From DATGSF01 sp035302865 (GTDB lineage Bacteria > Bacteroidota > Bacteroidia > Chitinophagales > Chitinophagaceae), in NCBI GenBank assembly GCA_035302865.1, contig DATGSF010000005.1, forward strand, positions 1 through 16,995: a stretch of DNA of 16,995 nucleotides, in the 5' to 3' direction. Positions within the stretch are counted from its first letter, which is position 1. The number at the start of each line of letters is the position of its first letter. Below the pieces are notes generated by a model. The model had not been told where the DNA came from. It made no database searches and worked only from the letters and a program-made list of their open reading frames with translations. Shown in pieces: positions 8,625 to 16,653 of the stretch. Both the position numbers and the translations under genes were made by a program.

Positions 8625-8643
8625 ATTAGAATAGTATATTGTT

Positions 8644-9963
8644 ATGGAATTTGAAAAATCATTTTTAATCGAGTTGGGTGTTTTTCATGAAGAATATGGT
8701 GTATTTAACTTTTTAAATACCTGTATTACTTCAGAGGGTGCACAATTGTTAAAATCATGGATTAAAAAGCCCTTCTCTAATGATTCTGATATTTTAAATA
8801 GACAAAACATAATAAAGTTTTGGACCAACTATTCTCAAGATTTGGATTTCCCTTATTTTACGAATGGAAGCATGGTTATGGTAACTGATTTTTTAAAAAA
8901 TCAAGAAGATTATAATTTAAAACCAAGCACTTTTAATCTTTCCATTATTCAGTTTTTACAAAGAATTTTCAAAAAAAGCTCCTCGAATTATATTTCATTT
9001 CATTTTGAATATATTCATTCCTTATTTAAAGCTTTAAATAAAATATATAGTATTGCTCAAAGTTCTGATATAGATAATCCTATTTGGAATACATGGTTTA
9101 ATTCCTTAGAGAATATTCATAATTCGGTTCTTTTTCAGAAATGTCTTTCATATAATAATGAAAGTAAGGCAATTGATAAGGCGAAATTTTTGTATTTTCT
9201 TAAAAAAGACGGTTCTTATCTTCTAGAAGAAGGTATGTTTCTTTTTTCAACCTTTGATGCTTGGCTTTCCTTAGCTAGGTTAAGCATAAACAATAAATGG
9301 TGTTTTCCCCAAGTACAAAATCAAGAGGATTCTTATCTGAATTTAGAAGAATTCTATTTTCCTAGTATAAAGGATCCAATTCCTTTTAATTTAAAAATGG
9401 ATAAATCTAAGCATCTTTTGTTATTAACTGGAGCTAATATGTCAGGTAAGAGCACCTTGTTAAGAAGCATTGGCTTATTTTATATTCTAGCTCAAATGGG
9501 ATCGCCAGTGCCTGCAAAAAATGCATCTTTTACTCCAGTATCTGGTATTTATTCTAATCTCTCTGTTAAAGATAATATTCATAAAGGAGAAAGTTATTTT
9601 TATGCAGAGGTATTGCGCATGAAGCAAATGGCTGAAAAAATGATTGGAGATTGTGCTTATCTTTTTCTTATGGATGAATTATTTAAAGGAACTAATATTC
9701 AGGATGCCTCTATTTGCACTGAAATTATATTAAAAGAATTACATAGATTTCCCCAACATTTATTTTTATTAAGTACTCATATTTATGAACTAGCCGAGAA
9801 ATATGCCTCGCACAATTTCGTCTTGCCTTTATATATGGAAACTGTATTTAAAGATGAAATGAATTATTTCTTTACCCATCAATTAAAATATGGAGTATCA
9901 AAAGATAAGATTGGAGCTATGATATTAAAAAATGAAGGAGTATTAAAAATTTTAAAATCTTAA
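8644..9963 (+). CDS. Short MutS-family ATPase without mismatch-recognition domain
   Basis: The 439-residue protein has a C-terminal MutS/ABC-type ATPase. Walker A is GANMSGKST (263-271), the conserved Ser/Tyr region is GESYFYAEVLRM (315-326), Walker B is LFLMDE (340-345, D344/E345) followed by LFKGTN, and the switch histidine is in STH (377-379). The N-terminal part (about 15-60, with FLNTCITSEGAQLLKSWI) resembles the start of the MutS core/lever domain. Domains I and II, which read mismatches, are absent, and canonical MutS is about 850 residues. I see no membrane helices or Smr nuclease domain. Related MutS-like proteins are common in Bacteroidota with unknown function. An ATP-dependent DNA-binding clamp role is inference. 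It heads a six-gene unit; kdsB starts three bases after its stop. Confidence 0.85.
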   Translation: MEFEKSFLIELGVFHEEYGVFNFLNTCITSEGAQLLKSWIKKPFSNDSDILNRQNIIKFWTNYSQDLDFPYFTNGSMVMVTDFLKNQEDYNLKPSTFNLSIIQFLQRIFKKSSSNYISFHFEYIHSLFKALNKIYSIAQSSDIDNPIWNTWFNSLENIHNSVLFQKCLSYNNESKAIDKAKFLYFLKKDGSYLLEEGMFLFSTFDAWLSLARLSINNKWCFPQVQNQEDSYLNLEEFYFPSIKDPIPFNLKMDKSKHLLLLTGANMSGKSTLLRSIGLFYILAQMGSPVPAKNASFTPVSGIYSNLSVKDNIHKGESYFYAEVLRMKQMAEKMIGDCAYLFLMDELFKGTNIQDASICTEIILKELHRFPQHLFLLSTHIYELAEKYASHNFVLPLYMETVFKDEMNYFFTHQLKYGVSKDKIGAMILKNEGVLKILKS

Positions 9964-9966
9964 AGT

Positions 9967-10692
9967 ATGAACATTGTTGCTTTAATTCCGGCTCGCTTAG
10001 AAGCAAGTCGTTTTCCCAAAAAGTTAATTCAGGATCTGAATGGAAAACCAGTTATTTATCGAACAGTAGAGAATGTTTTAAAGATGGATGTATTTGATGA
10101 AATTGCAATTGTTGCTGATGATGCTATATTTATAGATATTTTAAAACCCTTGGATATTAAAGTATTTCATACCACAGAAAACTTTGAATGTGGTTCTGAT
10201 AGAATTGCTTCCGTAGCGCAATTTTATCAAGATGCTGATATTTTAATTAATGTTCAAGGTGATGAGCCTTTTATTAAAAAGGATTTTATTGTAACGCTAA
10301 TTGATTCTTTTAAAGATACTGCAGTTTCTGTTGCTTCTTTAATGCATAAATTAGATAAAAAAGAGGTGGATAATCAAAACTTTGTAAAAGTGGTGGTTAA
10401 TGAAAAAAATGATGCTTTATTATTTTCTAGATCCGTAATCCCTTTTCATAGAAATAAAAATTATACTTTTGATTATTATAGACATATTGGAGTTTATGCT
10501 TTTAAACCATCGGCTTTACAAGCATTTTCCCAATGGAATTATGGTGCTTTAGAAATGGCAGAGCAAATAGAGGCTTTGCGCTTTATAGAAAATGGGATTA
10601 AAATAAGAATGTCTCTTATAAATGAATTAACTTTAGGCATTGATACTCCCCAAGATTTGGAATTAGCGAGAAAATATTTTAGTAATTTATAA
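9967..10692 (+). CDS. kdsB: 3-deoxy-manno-octulosonate cytidylyltransferase (CMP-Kdo synthetase)
   Basis: KdsB makes CMP-Kdo from CTP and Kdo in the cytoplasm, activating Kdo for the inner core of lipopolysaccharide. The 241-residue length is close to that of Escherichia coli KdsB (248). Diagnostic motifs run in order: IPARLEASRFPKK (7-19, nucleotide loop), TTENFECGSDRI (69-80), NVQGDEPFI (95-103), YRHIGVYAF (171-179), LEMAEQIEALRF (195-206) and GIDTPQDLE (224-232). In the first motif the usual STR is replaced by ASR, a conservative change. The gene begins three bases after the mutS-like stop and ends two bases before the TonB-receptor start, so translation is probably coupled. Confidence 0.96.
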   Translation: MNIVALIPARLEASRFPKKLIQDLNGKPVIYRTVENVLKMDVFDEIAIVADDAIFIDILKPLDIKVFHTTENFECGSDRIASVAQFYQDADILINVQGDEPFIKKDFIVTLIDSFKDTAVSVASLMHKLDKKEVDNQNFVKVVVNEKNDALLFSRSVIPFHRNKNYTFDYYRHIGVYAFKPSALQAFSQWNYGALEMAEQIEALRFIENGIKIRMSLINELTLGIDTPQDLELARKYFSNL

Positions 10693-10694
10693 GT

Positions 10695-13112
10695 ATGAGT
10701 AAATATATTATCTTCCTTCTTTGTTTTTTACAATTTCCGTCTCTCATTTTTGCACAGGGTTGGACATTGAAAGGTAATGTGAAAAATGAGAAAGGGCAAA
10801 ACTTAGAAACAGTTCACATTCAGGTATTAGGAACGGGTATAGAAAGTTTTACAGATGGAGATGGAAATTATGAATTTACTATTTCTGAAAAAAAACGAAC
10901 TGTTGTACGATTTTCTTTATTAGGTTATGAGTATGAAATATTAACCATTGCTAATCCAAAAGATAGTGAAGAACATAAAATAATAATGCAATCCTTTTAT
11001 ACTACTTTTGAACAAGTAGATGTAAGAGGAGAAAGAAGAAGGGAAGAAATTGGCACCATTGAAATTGGTTTAGATCAAGTTCAAAAGTTACCTAGTGCAG
11101 CTGGTGGAGTAGAAGGTTTGTTAAAAATTTTGGTGGGAAGTAATAATGAGTTAACATCTCAATACTCTGTAAGAGGCGGCAACTTTGATGAGAATTTAGT
11201 ATATGTTAATGATTTTGAGATTTATCGTCCATTTTTAGTTAGAAGTGGGCAACAGGAAGGATTGAGTTTTGTAAATCCTGATCTTGTATCTAGATTATAT
11301 TTTTCTGTAGGAGGATTTCAAGCGAAGTATGGAGATAAGCAAGCTTCAGTTTTAGATGTTCAATATAAAAAACCTACTACTTTTGGAGGTTCCATTGATT
11401 TATCCTTATTAGGAGCTAATGCACATTTAGAAGGTGCAAGTAAAAATGGCAAGATTAGATATTTACTTGGTGCGAGACATAAGGCAAATCAGTATTTGTT
11501 GCAGTCACAACCCATTAAAGGAAACTATCAACCTTCCTTTACTGATATTCAAGCACTGCTATCTATGCAGCTTCATAAGAATTTAGATATGGAAATAATT
11601 GGAAATTATGCAAGGAATAGATTTTCTTTTGAGCCACAATCATCTTCTGAAGCATTTGGACTTGTAAATAAAGTATTACGACTAAGAACAGATTATAAAG
11701 GTCAAGAAGAAGATGCTTTTGATACAAGATTTTTAGGGGCAAAATGGTCTCATTATTTAAAGGATAATTTGACATTAAAGTGGAATTTTTCTTTTTTCCA
11801 AAGTAAAGAATATGAAAGATACGATATTCGAGGATTGTACGGCTTATATGAAGTGGAGTCAGATTTGGGTAAAAAAGAATTTGGACAAGATAAATTAGCA
11901 TTAGGAACTGCTGCTTTACATAAATTTGCTAGGAATGAATTGAATTCCCATGTTTTACAAATAGGGCACATGGGTAATGCCGATCTATCTAACCATTTTC
12001 TTCAATGGGGTTTAAATTTCAAAAGTATTGGTATAAATGATTTCTTAAATGAATGGCAAAGGAGGGACTCTGCTGGATTTAGCCAACCTTTTCATCCTGA
12101 AGATATAATACTAGAAAGTCATGTTAAAGCGGACCATGAATTGACTTATGAGACATTTGATGCTTTCATACAAGATAATATTTTATTTGAAGGAATGAAT
12201 AAAATGAATTTAAATCTTGGATTAAGAACGCATGTTAATAGTAGAAATAAAGAATGGCTATTTAGTCCTCGTGCACAATGGTCAATAGCACCAAATTGGG
12301 AAAAAGATATGATGTTTAAACTTGCTGCTGGAGTTTATATGCAACCCGCCTTTTATAGAGAAATGCGTGCACCAGATGGTAGTTTAAATACAGATTTAAA
12401 AGCACAGAAGTCATGGCAAATAACAGCGGGATTTGATTATCATTTTCAAGCTTTGGCACAAAGGCCATTTAAAGTTTCTGCAGAGGTATTTTATAAGGAT
12501 TTATGGGATTTAATTCCTTATGAATATGATGATGTAAGAATACGATATCTTGCAAAAAATAATGGTAAAGGATATGCTTATGGCGGCGAGTTACGATTAT
12601 TTGGTGATTTAGTAAAAGATGCAGAATCTTGGTTAAGTATTGGGTATTTAAAGACAGAAGAGCAATTGTACGATGAGAATATTAAAGAGTGGACCCCAAT
12701 AAAACCGCGACCAACAGATCAAAGAATGAGTTTTGGATTGTTTTTCTCTGATTATCTGCCTAGATACAAGAATTTCAAGGTGTATTTAAACTTGTTATAT
12801 GTAACAGGTCTACCAACTCATCCTGCAGGAAAGATAATGGAAGCTGCAAACTATTCTATGCGTTTACCAGATTATAAGAGAGTGGATATAGGTTTTGCTG
12901 CTTTACTTTTAGATGGGAAAAAAGAACATAATTTTCCAGTATGGAAACATTTTAAAAATATATGGCTAACAGCCGAAGTGTTAAATCTATTAGGAATAGA
13001 AAATACTTTATCTTACCAGTGGATTCAAGATTTTACTACTAATAATATATATGCAGTACCTAATCGATTATCTAATCGATTAATTAATGTTAAGTTGTCA
13101 GTAGCTTTTTAA
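10695..13112 (+). CDS. TonB-dependent outer-membrane receptor
   Basis: The 805-residue protein begins with a signal peptide (hydrophobic 4-19, cleavage likely after Ala20). Next comes a carboxypeptidase-regulatory-like beta-sandwich (about 22-100, with GNVKNEKGQNLETVHIQV and TDGDGNYEF). A plug domain follows (about 115-230, with YSVRGGNFDENLVYVND at 157-173 and GGFQAKYGDKQASVLDV at 206-222), then a long beta-barrel. The last residue is Phe805, the usual outer-membrane insertion signal. Such receptors import siderophores, vitamins or glycans with TonB/ExbBD energy. No SusD partner lies next to it, so it is probably not a SusC-type glycan importer, and the substrate cannot be told. It sits between kdsB and an exported protein of unknown function in one operon. 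Confidence 0.93.
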   Translation: MSKYIIFLLCFLQFPSLIFAQGWTLKGNVKNEKGQNLETVHIQVLGTGIESFTDGDGNYEFTISEKKRTVVRFSLLGYEYEILTIANPKDSEEHKIIMQSFYTTFEQVDVRGERRREEIGTIEIGLDQVQKLPSAAGGVEGLLKILVGSNNELTSQYSVRGGNFDENLVYVNDFEIYRPFLVRSGQQEGLSFVNPDLVSRLYFSVGGFQAKYGDKQASVLDVQYKKPTTFGGSIDLSLLGANAHLEGASKNGKIRYLLGARHKANQYLLQSQPIKGNYQPSFTDIQALLSMQLHKNLDMEIIGNYARNRFSFEPQSSSEAFGLVNKVLRLRTDYKGQEEDAFDTRFLGAKWSHYLKDNLTLKWNFSFFQSKEYERYDIRGLYGLYEVESDLGKKEFGQDKLALGTAALHKFARNELNSHVLQIGHMGNADLSNHFLQWGLNFKSIGINDFLNEWQRRDSAGFSQPFHPEDIILESHVKADHELTYETFDAFIQDNILFEGMNKMNLNLGLRTHVNSRNKEWLFSPRAQWSIAPNWEKDMMFKLAAGVYMQPAFYREMRAPDGSLNTDLKAQKSWQITAGFDYHFQALAQRPFKVSAEVFYKDLWDLIPYEYDDVRIRYLAKNNGKGYAYGGELRLFGDLVKDAESWLSIGYLKTEEQLYDENIKEWTPIKPRPTDQRMSFGLFFSDYLPRYKNFKVYLNLLYVTGLPTHPAGKIMEAANYSMRLPDYKRVDIGFAALLLDGKKEHNFPVWKHFKNIWLTAEVLNLLGIENTLSYQWIQDFTTNNIYAVPNRLSNRLINVKLSVAF
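13061..13082. repeat. Tandem pair of 10-bp palindromes within the receptor gene
   Basis: TAATCGATTA occurs twice (13061-13070 and 13073-13082) with a two-base spacer. Each copy is a perfect palindrome. The stretch encodes NRLSNRLIN close to the C-terminus of the TonB-dependent receptor and remains in frame. The duplication may simply reflect a repeated NRL codon set. Confidence 0.4.
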
Positions 13113-13124
13113 AAAGAATTAAAC

Positions 13125-13919
13125 ATGAAAAATCTGGGAATTAAATTTATTCTACTTTATCTATTTCCTTTTTTCTCTTATTGCATTGGGTTTACTCAAG
13201 AAAAATGGAAGATTGCAGATGTTCAGGTTTCTTATATTGATAATTTAGGACAATACTATTTCCTTACAAACAACAATTCTACTTTAATCAAAACGGATAA
13301 GAATGGAGAGATAATTGCGACTAAAGAATCAAAGTTATTAGGAACTATTGCTTCAATAGATTGCAAGCACCCATTTAAAATTAAAGTGTTTTATCCCAAA
13401 CAAGGTAAAATTCAAATAGTAGATAATACCTTTGCTGTATTACAAGAAATAGACTTGAGGAAGAATATACATTGGAGTATTGTTGATTTTGCTACCACTA
13501 AGGAGGATTTTATCATTCTCTTAGATATTGATAGCCAACAATGGATAAAAGTAGATGAATACGGAAATGAAGAGTCTTATGGGATTCCTTTTGATTTCTT
13601 AGATATTGATTGGTCGGACTTTTTAGCGTTTCAAATCAAGGATAATATATGGTCTTTATTGTTCAAAAATGAGGTTTTGTTATTTGATAATTATGGAGGA
13701 TATAAATCTAAGATACCCTTAGAAATAGAAGGCTCTACAAAAATAGATGCTCCATATCTTTATACTTATGATAAAGGAACATGGATTCAAGAAAATTTAA
13801 AAGACTTTTCAAGAAAATCTATTGACCTATCGATAGAAGGTAGTTTTGAAGGCTGGTCAGTTCATAAAAATCAAGTAATTTTACATTTTCAAGAATATGT
13901 TGAAATACATAAATTTTAA
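13125..13919 (+). CDS. Exported protein of unknown function, propeller-like repeats
   Basis: I do not recognise a named family. The 264-residue protein has a signal-peptide-like N-terminus (MKNLGIKF, then a hydrophobic stretch to about residue 23). Cys20 lies in FSYC, a poor lipobox because Tyr precedes it. The rest is rich in short beta-strand patterns. Three turn motifs of the form hydrophobic-x-D-x-x-G recur: LIKTDKNGEI (54-63), IKVDEYGNEE (141-150) and VLLFDNYGGY (184-193). This suggests a beta-propeller-like or sandwich fold in the periplasm or at the outer membrane. It starts 12 bases after the TonB-receptor stop and 14 bases before gldC, so it is co-transcribed and may work with the receptor. 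That partnership is inference. Confidence 0.8.
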   Translation: MKNLGIKFILLYLFPFFSYCIGFTQEKWKIADVQVSYIDNLGQYYFLTNNNSTLIKTDKNGEIIATKESKLLGTIASIDCKHPFKIKVFYPKQGKIQIVDNTFAVLQEIDLRKNIHWSIVDFATTKEDFIILLDIDSQQWIKVDEYGNEESYGIPFDFLDIDWSDFLAFQIKDNIWSLLFKNEVLLFDNYGGYKSKIPLEIEGSTKIDAPYLYTYDKGTWIQENLKDFSRKSIDLSIEGSFEGWSVHKNQVILHFQEYVEIHKF

Positions 13920-13933
13920 ATTTAAATATAATT

Positions 13934-14287
13934 ATGACTAAACACAAGATAGAGCTTAATGTAACTTTAGATGCCGATAAAATGCCGGAACATATAGATT
14001 GGATCGCACCGGGAGGAGGGCAAGATACACCGAAACCAGCTAAGTCGTTTTTATTATCTCTTTGGGATCCCTCAGAAAAAACTGCATTGAGTATAGACCT
14101 TTGGACTAAAAGAATGATGGTGGATGAAATGAATGACTTTTTCTTCCAAACTATGATGTCCTTAGCTAAGACTTATGAAAATGCAACTACAAATCAAGAA
14201 CTAGCCGAAGAATTACGTACTTTTGCTCATGGTTTCAAAAGAAAGGCAGATGAAAAAATGATGAAAGACCAAGAGTCAAATCAATAA
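13934..14287 (+). CDS. gldC: GldC-family protein
   Basis: The 117-residue, cysteine-free protein matches GldC of Flavobacterium johnsoniae in length and pattern. Recognisable parts are the N-terminal strand HKIELNVTLDADKMPEHIDW (4-23), SLWDPSEK (42-49), ALSIDLWTKRMMVDEM (51-66) and a helical C-terminus with FFFQTMMSLAKTYENAT (69-85). No signal peptide or membrane segment is seen, so it is probably cytoplasmic. In F. johnsoniae GldC supports, but is not essential for, gliding, and it lies beside gldB. Homologues also occur in non-gliding Bacteroidota, so this gene alone does not show motility. Here no gldB-like lipoprotein is adjacent; the neighbours are an unknown exported protein and nadA, 17 bases downstream. 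Confidence 0.92.
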   Translation: MTKHKIELNVTLDADKMPEHIDWIAPGGGQDTPKPAKSFLLSLWDPSEKTALSIDLWTKRMMVDEMNDFFFQTMMSLAKTYENATTNQELAEELRTFAHGFKRKADEKMMKDQESNQ

Positions 14288-14304
14288 TAAATTTATGTTT
14301 TAAA

Positions 14305-15315
14305 ATGGAAAAAACATTAAACTTAGCAAAACAGAATCTTTTAGAAAAAGGATTCTTAGATATTGAAATAGATCCTCAATTGGATTTATTTGCAGAAATA
14401 GAAAAATTAAAGAAAGAAAAAAATGCCGTAATTTTAGCGCATTATTATCAAGAGCCTGATATACAAGATGTTGCTGATTTTATTGGTGACTCCCTAGGCC
14501 TAGCACAAGAGGCTGAAAAAACAGAAGCAGATATTATAGTTTTTGCGGGAGTGCATTTTATGGCTGAAACAGCAAAGATATTAAATCCTAGTAAAAAGGT
14601 CGTTTTACCAGATTTACTTGCAGGTTGTTCTTTAAGTGATAGTTGTCCTCCGGATGCTTTTGTAGCATTTAAAGAAAAACATCCTGATCATATAGTTATT
14701 TCTTATGTTAACTGTAGTGCTGAAATTAAAGCACTAAGTGATATAATATGTACTAGTTCAAATGCTCAAATGATTGTTGATAGCTTGCCTAAGGATCAGA
14801 AAATTATTTTTGCACCAGATAAAAATTTAGGAGCTTATATTAATAAAACCTCTGGTAGGGACATGCTTTTATGGGATGGAACATGTCAAGTACATGAAAT
14901 ATTTTCATTAGAAAAAATATTAGAATTTAAAAAAGAAAATCCAGAAGCTAAATTAATTGCTCATCCAGAGTGTGAAGCGGCGCTTTTAGATCATGCAGAT
15001 TATATTGGATCTACTTCTAATTTATTAAAATATGTACAAGAAGATAGTGGACAGGTATATATTGTTGCTACTGAAGCCGGAATACTATATCAAATGGCAC
15101 AGAAAGCACCAAGCAAGACCTTGATCCCTGCTCCGCCAAACAATAGTTGTGCATGTAATGACTGTCCTTACATGAAATTAAATACTTTGGAAAAACTCTA
15201 TCTGTGTTTAAAATATGAATTGCCAGAAATTACTATGGAAGAATCGTTGCGCATAAAAGCAAAAAAATCTTTAGATAAGATGCTCGAATTGAGTGAAAAG
15301 TTGGTGGTAAGTTAA
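14305..15315 (+). CDS. nadA: Quinolinate synthase A
   Basis: NadA condenses iminoaspartate (from NadB) with dihydroxyacetone phosphate to give quinolinate, the first pyridine compound of de novo NAD synthesis. It is a cytoplasmic [4Fe-4S] enzyme. The 336-residue protein shows AHYYQEPDIQDVADFIGDSL (45-64) and FAGVHFMAETAKIL (80-93). Likely cluster ligands are Cys108 (LAGCSLSDSCP), Cys223 (HPECEAALLDH) and Cys287 (CACNDCPYMK). HPECEAA and the final CxxCP are family hallmarks. Further cysteines at 114, 282 and 284 are nearby. No nadB or nadC is adjacent in the window. It is the last gene of its operon and is followed by an intrinsic terminator ten bases after its stop. Confidence 0.97.
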   Translation: MEKTLNLAKQNLLEKGFLDIEIDPQLDLFAEIEKLKKEKNAVILAHYYQEPDIQDVADFIGDSLGLAQEAEKTEADIIVFAGVHFMAETAKILNPSKKVVLPDLLAGCSLSDSCPPDAFVAFKEKHPDHIVISYVNCSAEIKALSDIICTSSNAQMIVDSLPKDQKIIFAPDKNLGAYINKTSGRDMLLWDGTCQVHEIFSLEKILEFKKENPEAKLIAHPECEAALLDHADYIGSTSNLLKYVQEDSGQVYIVATEAGILYQMAQKAPSKTLIPAPPNNSCACNDCPYMKLNTLEKLYLCLKYELPEITMEESLRIKAKKSLDKMLELSEKLVVS

Positions 15316-15324
15316 AAATAAATG

Positions 15325-15362
15325 AAAAGCATGCCTATAAATAAAATGGCGTGCTTTTTTTT
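15325..15362 (+). terminator. Intrinsic terminator downstream of nadA
   Basis: The left arm AAAAGCATGCC (15325-15335) pairs with the right arm GGCGTGCTTTT (15348-15358) over 11 positions, one being U-G. The loop is a 12-base A/T-rich stretch, and an uninterrupted T-run of eight lies at 15355-15362. It closes the mutS-like to nadA unit. Confidence 0.9.
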
Positions 15363-15394
15363 GTATAATAAAGATAAAATATTGAAAAATACCT

Positions 15395-15402
15395 TAGATT
15401 TG
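15395..15402 (+). promoter_or_regulatory. Bacteroidota -7 promoter element upstream of the MerR-type gene
   Basis: TAGATTTG matches TAnnTTTG exactly and lies between the nadA terminator and the ATG at 15424. A TTG at 15382-15384 is too close, and the one at 15361-15363 too far, for a standard -33 box, so only the -7 half is convincing. Confidence 0.5.
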
Positions 15403-15423
15403 TAGTAATAGTATAGGTAAGTT

Positions 15424-16566
15424 ATGAGTGGGCCATCCTTATTTGATGATTTTTTTAATGAAGAAGAAGAAAAAAATAAAGAAATCAAGAAAGTTGAACT
15501 TGATAAAGGTCCTTTATTAGCTGAAATTAAAGAACAACATAGCATACAAGATGAAGAAAAAGAATATCACGAGATTTCTGAAGACAAATCCAAATACACC
15601 CATAACCAAGACGAACAGCAAGAAAATCAAACAGAAAAAGAAACTATTTCAAACTTTACATCCCAATCTGAGATAGAAAATCATGCTTTTTATTTTGAAA
15701 TGCCCTCCCAAGATGCATCTTCTGAGTTAGAATATTCGAATAATAATTCATTTGATGAAAGGGAGGATATCTCAAAAAAAGAAGATAAAAATTTATCCGT
15801 TACGATTGAGGAAGTTGTTATTGCAGAGGATGAATTTGAAATTGAAGTAGCACCTGGTAATGCCACATATCCTGAAATAAATAAAAAGGAAGCAATAGAG
15901 AGTGAAAATGAAAAAAGGAATCTAGAAGAATCAATAGCAAAAGAGCTGGATACGGGAGAAGAAGAAAAGAGTAATGTAAATGACCAGGATCCACAAAACC
16001 TGCATTTTTCAGAAGCAGATCTTTCTATTTTTGTTATAAATGAAGAGGAAGAGTCAGTGGATTTAGATGAAGAAATTAAAGAAGAGAATAGAGTTGAACT
16101 AGAAAAACATACAATAGAAAAAGAATTAAAAGATGAGAACTTTATTCAAAAAGATTTAAAAGAACAATTACCAGAGTTTGCATTGCCCGATAAAGGTCAA
16201 TCCACAAAATATATTCCTAAAGATATTTCAGAATCAGAACTGCCAAAATGGAAACTCGAAAAAAAATATTATTCTATTAGCGAAGTTGCAGAATTTTTTA
16301 ATGTTAATATCTCACATATTCGTTATTGGACAAATGAGTTTAAACTAAAACCTAGAACTACACGTAGAGGTGAAAGGTTATATTCACCAGAAGATATTAA
16401 TAAGTTACGAATGATTTACTTCTTAGTTAAAGAACAAAGATATACTATTGAAGGAGCAAGGAATAAATTAAAACAAAGTACGCAAGCCGTTGCAGAAAAG
16501 ATTGATTTAAAAAAAGCACTATTGGGTTTTAAAAATCAATTAGAGGAGCTATTAAATAGTATTTGA
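15424..16566 (+). CDS. MerR-family transcriptional regulator with long acidic N-terminal extension
   Basis: The 380-residue protein has a recognisable domain only at its C-terminal end. A MerR-type winged helix-turn-helix covers about 282-350: YYSISEVAEFFNVNISHIRYW as the HTH and RRGERLYSPEDINKLRMIYFLV as the wing and next helix. A short helical tail with LLGFKNQLEELLNSI (366-380) may dimerise. Residues 1-275 are dominated by Glu, Asp, Lys, Asn and Ser, with acidic runs such as NEEEEKNKE and NEEEESVDLDEE, and are predicted by eye to be mostly disordered. Bacteroidota MerR proteins with this HTH pattern are often only 100-150 residues and lack an effector-binding domain. Neither a metal-binding cysteine set nor a ligand domain is visible. 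The target is unknown. It is transcribed alone, with promoter-like elements on both sides. Confidence 0.85.
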   Translation: MSGPSLFDDFFNEEEEKNKEIKKVELDKGPLLAEIKEQHSIQDEEKEYHEISEDKSKYTHNQDEQQENQTEKETISNFTSQSEIENHAFYFEMPSQDASSELEYSNNNSFDEREDISKKEDKNLSVTIEEVVIAEDEFEIEVAPGNATYPEINKKEAIESENEKRNLEESIAKELDTGEEEKSNVNDQDPQNLHFSEADLSIFVINEEEESVDLDEEIKEENRVELEKHTIEKELKDENFIQKDLKEQLPEFALPDKGQSTKYIPKDISESELPKWKLEKKYYSISEVAEFFNVNISHIRYWTNEFKLKPRTTRRGERLYSPEDINKLRMIYFLVKEQRYTIEGARNKLKQSTQAVAEKIDLKKALLGFKNQLEELLNSI

Positions 16567-16598
16567 TTTTTTTGAATAAGAGTTTCCTCTGAAATGGC

Positions 16599-16628
16599 TT
16601 GTTATATTCTCTTCATTAATTACCTTTG
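16599..16628 (+). promoter_or_regulatory. Complete Bacteroidota-type promoter upstream of the epimerase gene
   Basis: A TTG -33 element (16599-16601) and TACCTTTG -7 element (16621-16628) are separated by 19 bases, the normal spacing for Bacteroidota sigma-A promoters. The ATG lies 25 bases downstream of the -7 box. This is the best promoter match in the window. I see no convincing terminator between the MerR-type gene and this promoter. Confidence 0.7.
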
Positions 16629-16653
16629 TTGCAATTATTTTATTATTTAAAAC

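Noticed and set aside
11563..11971. Two overlapping minus-strand open frames inside the TonB-receptor gene
   Set aside because: They overlap each other in different frames and sit inside a continuous beta-barrel coding region; no protein-like features are seen.
15312..15545. Minus-strand open frame covering the nadA-merR gap
   Set aside because: It would run across a clear plus-strand terminator and promoter element, and its sequence is low-complexity Ser/Leu/Tyr/Lys derived from AT-rich and acidic-codon DNA.
16567..16598. Possible terminator after the MerR-type gene (AGAG-TTTC-CTCT)
   Set aside because: The stem is only four pairs long, and the T-run lies before it rather than after.
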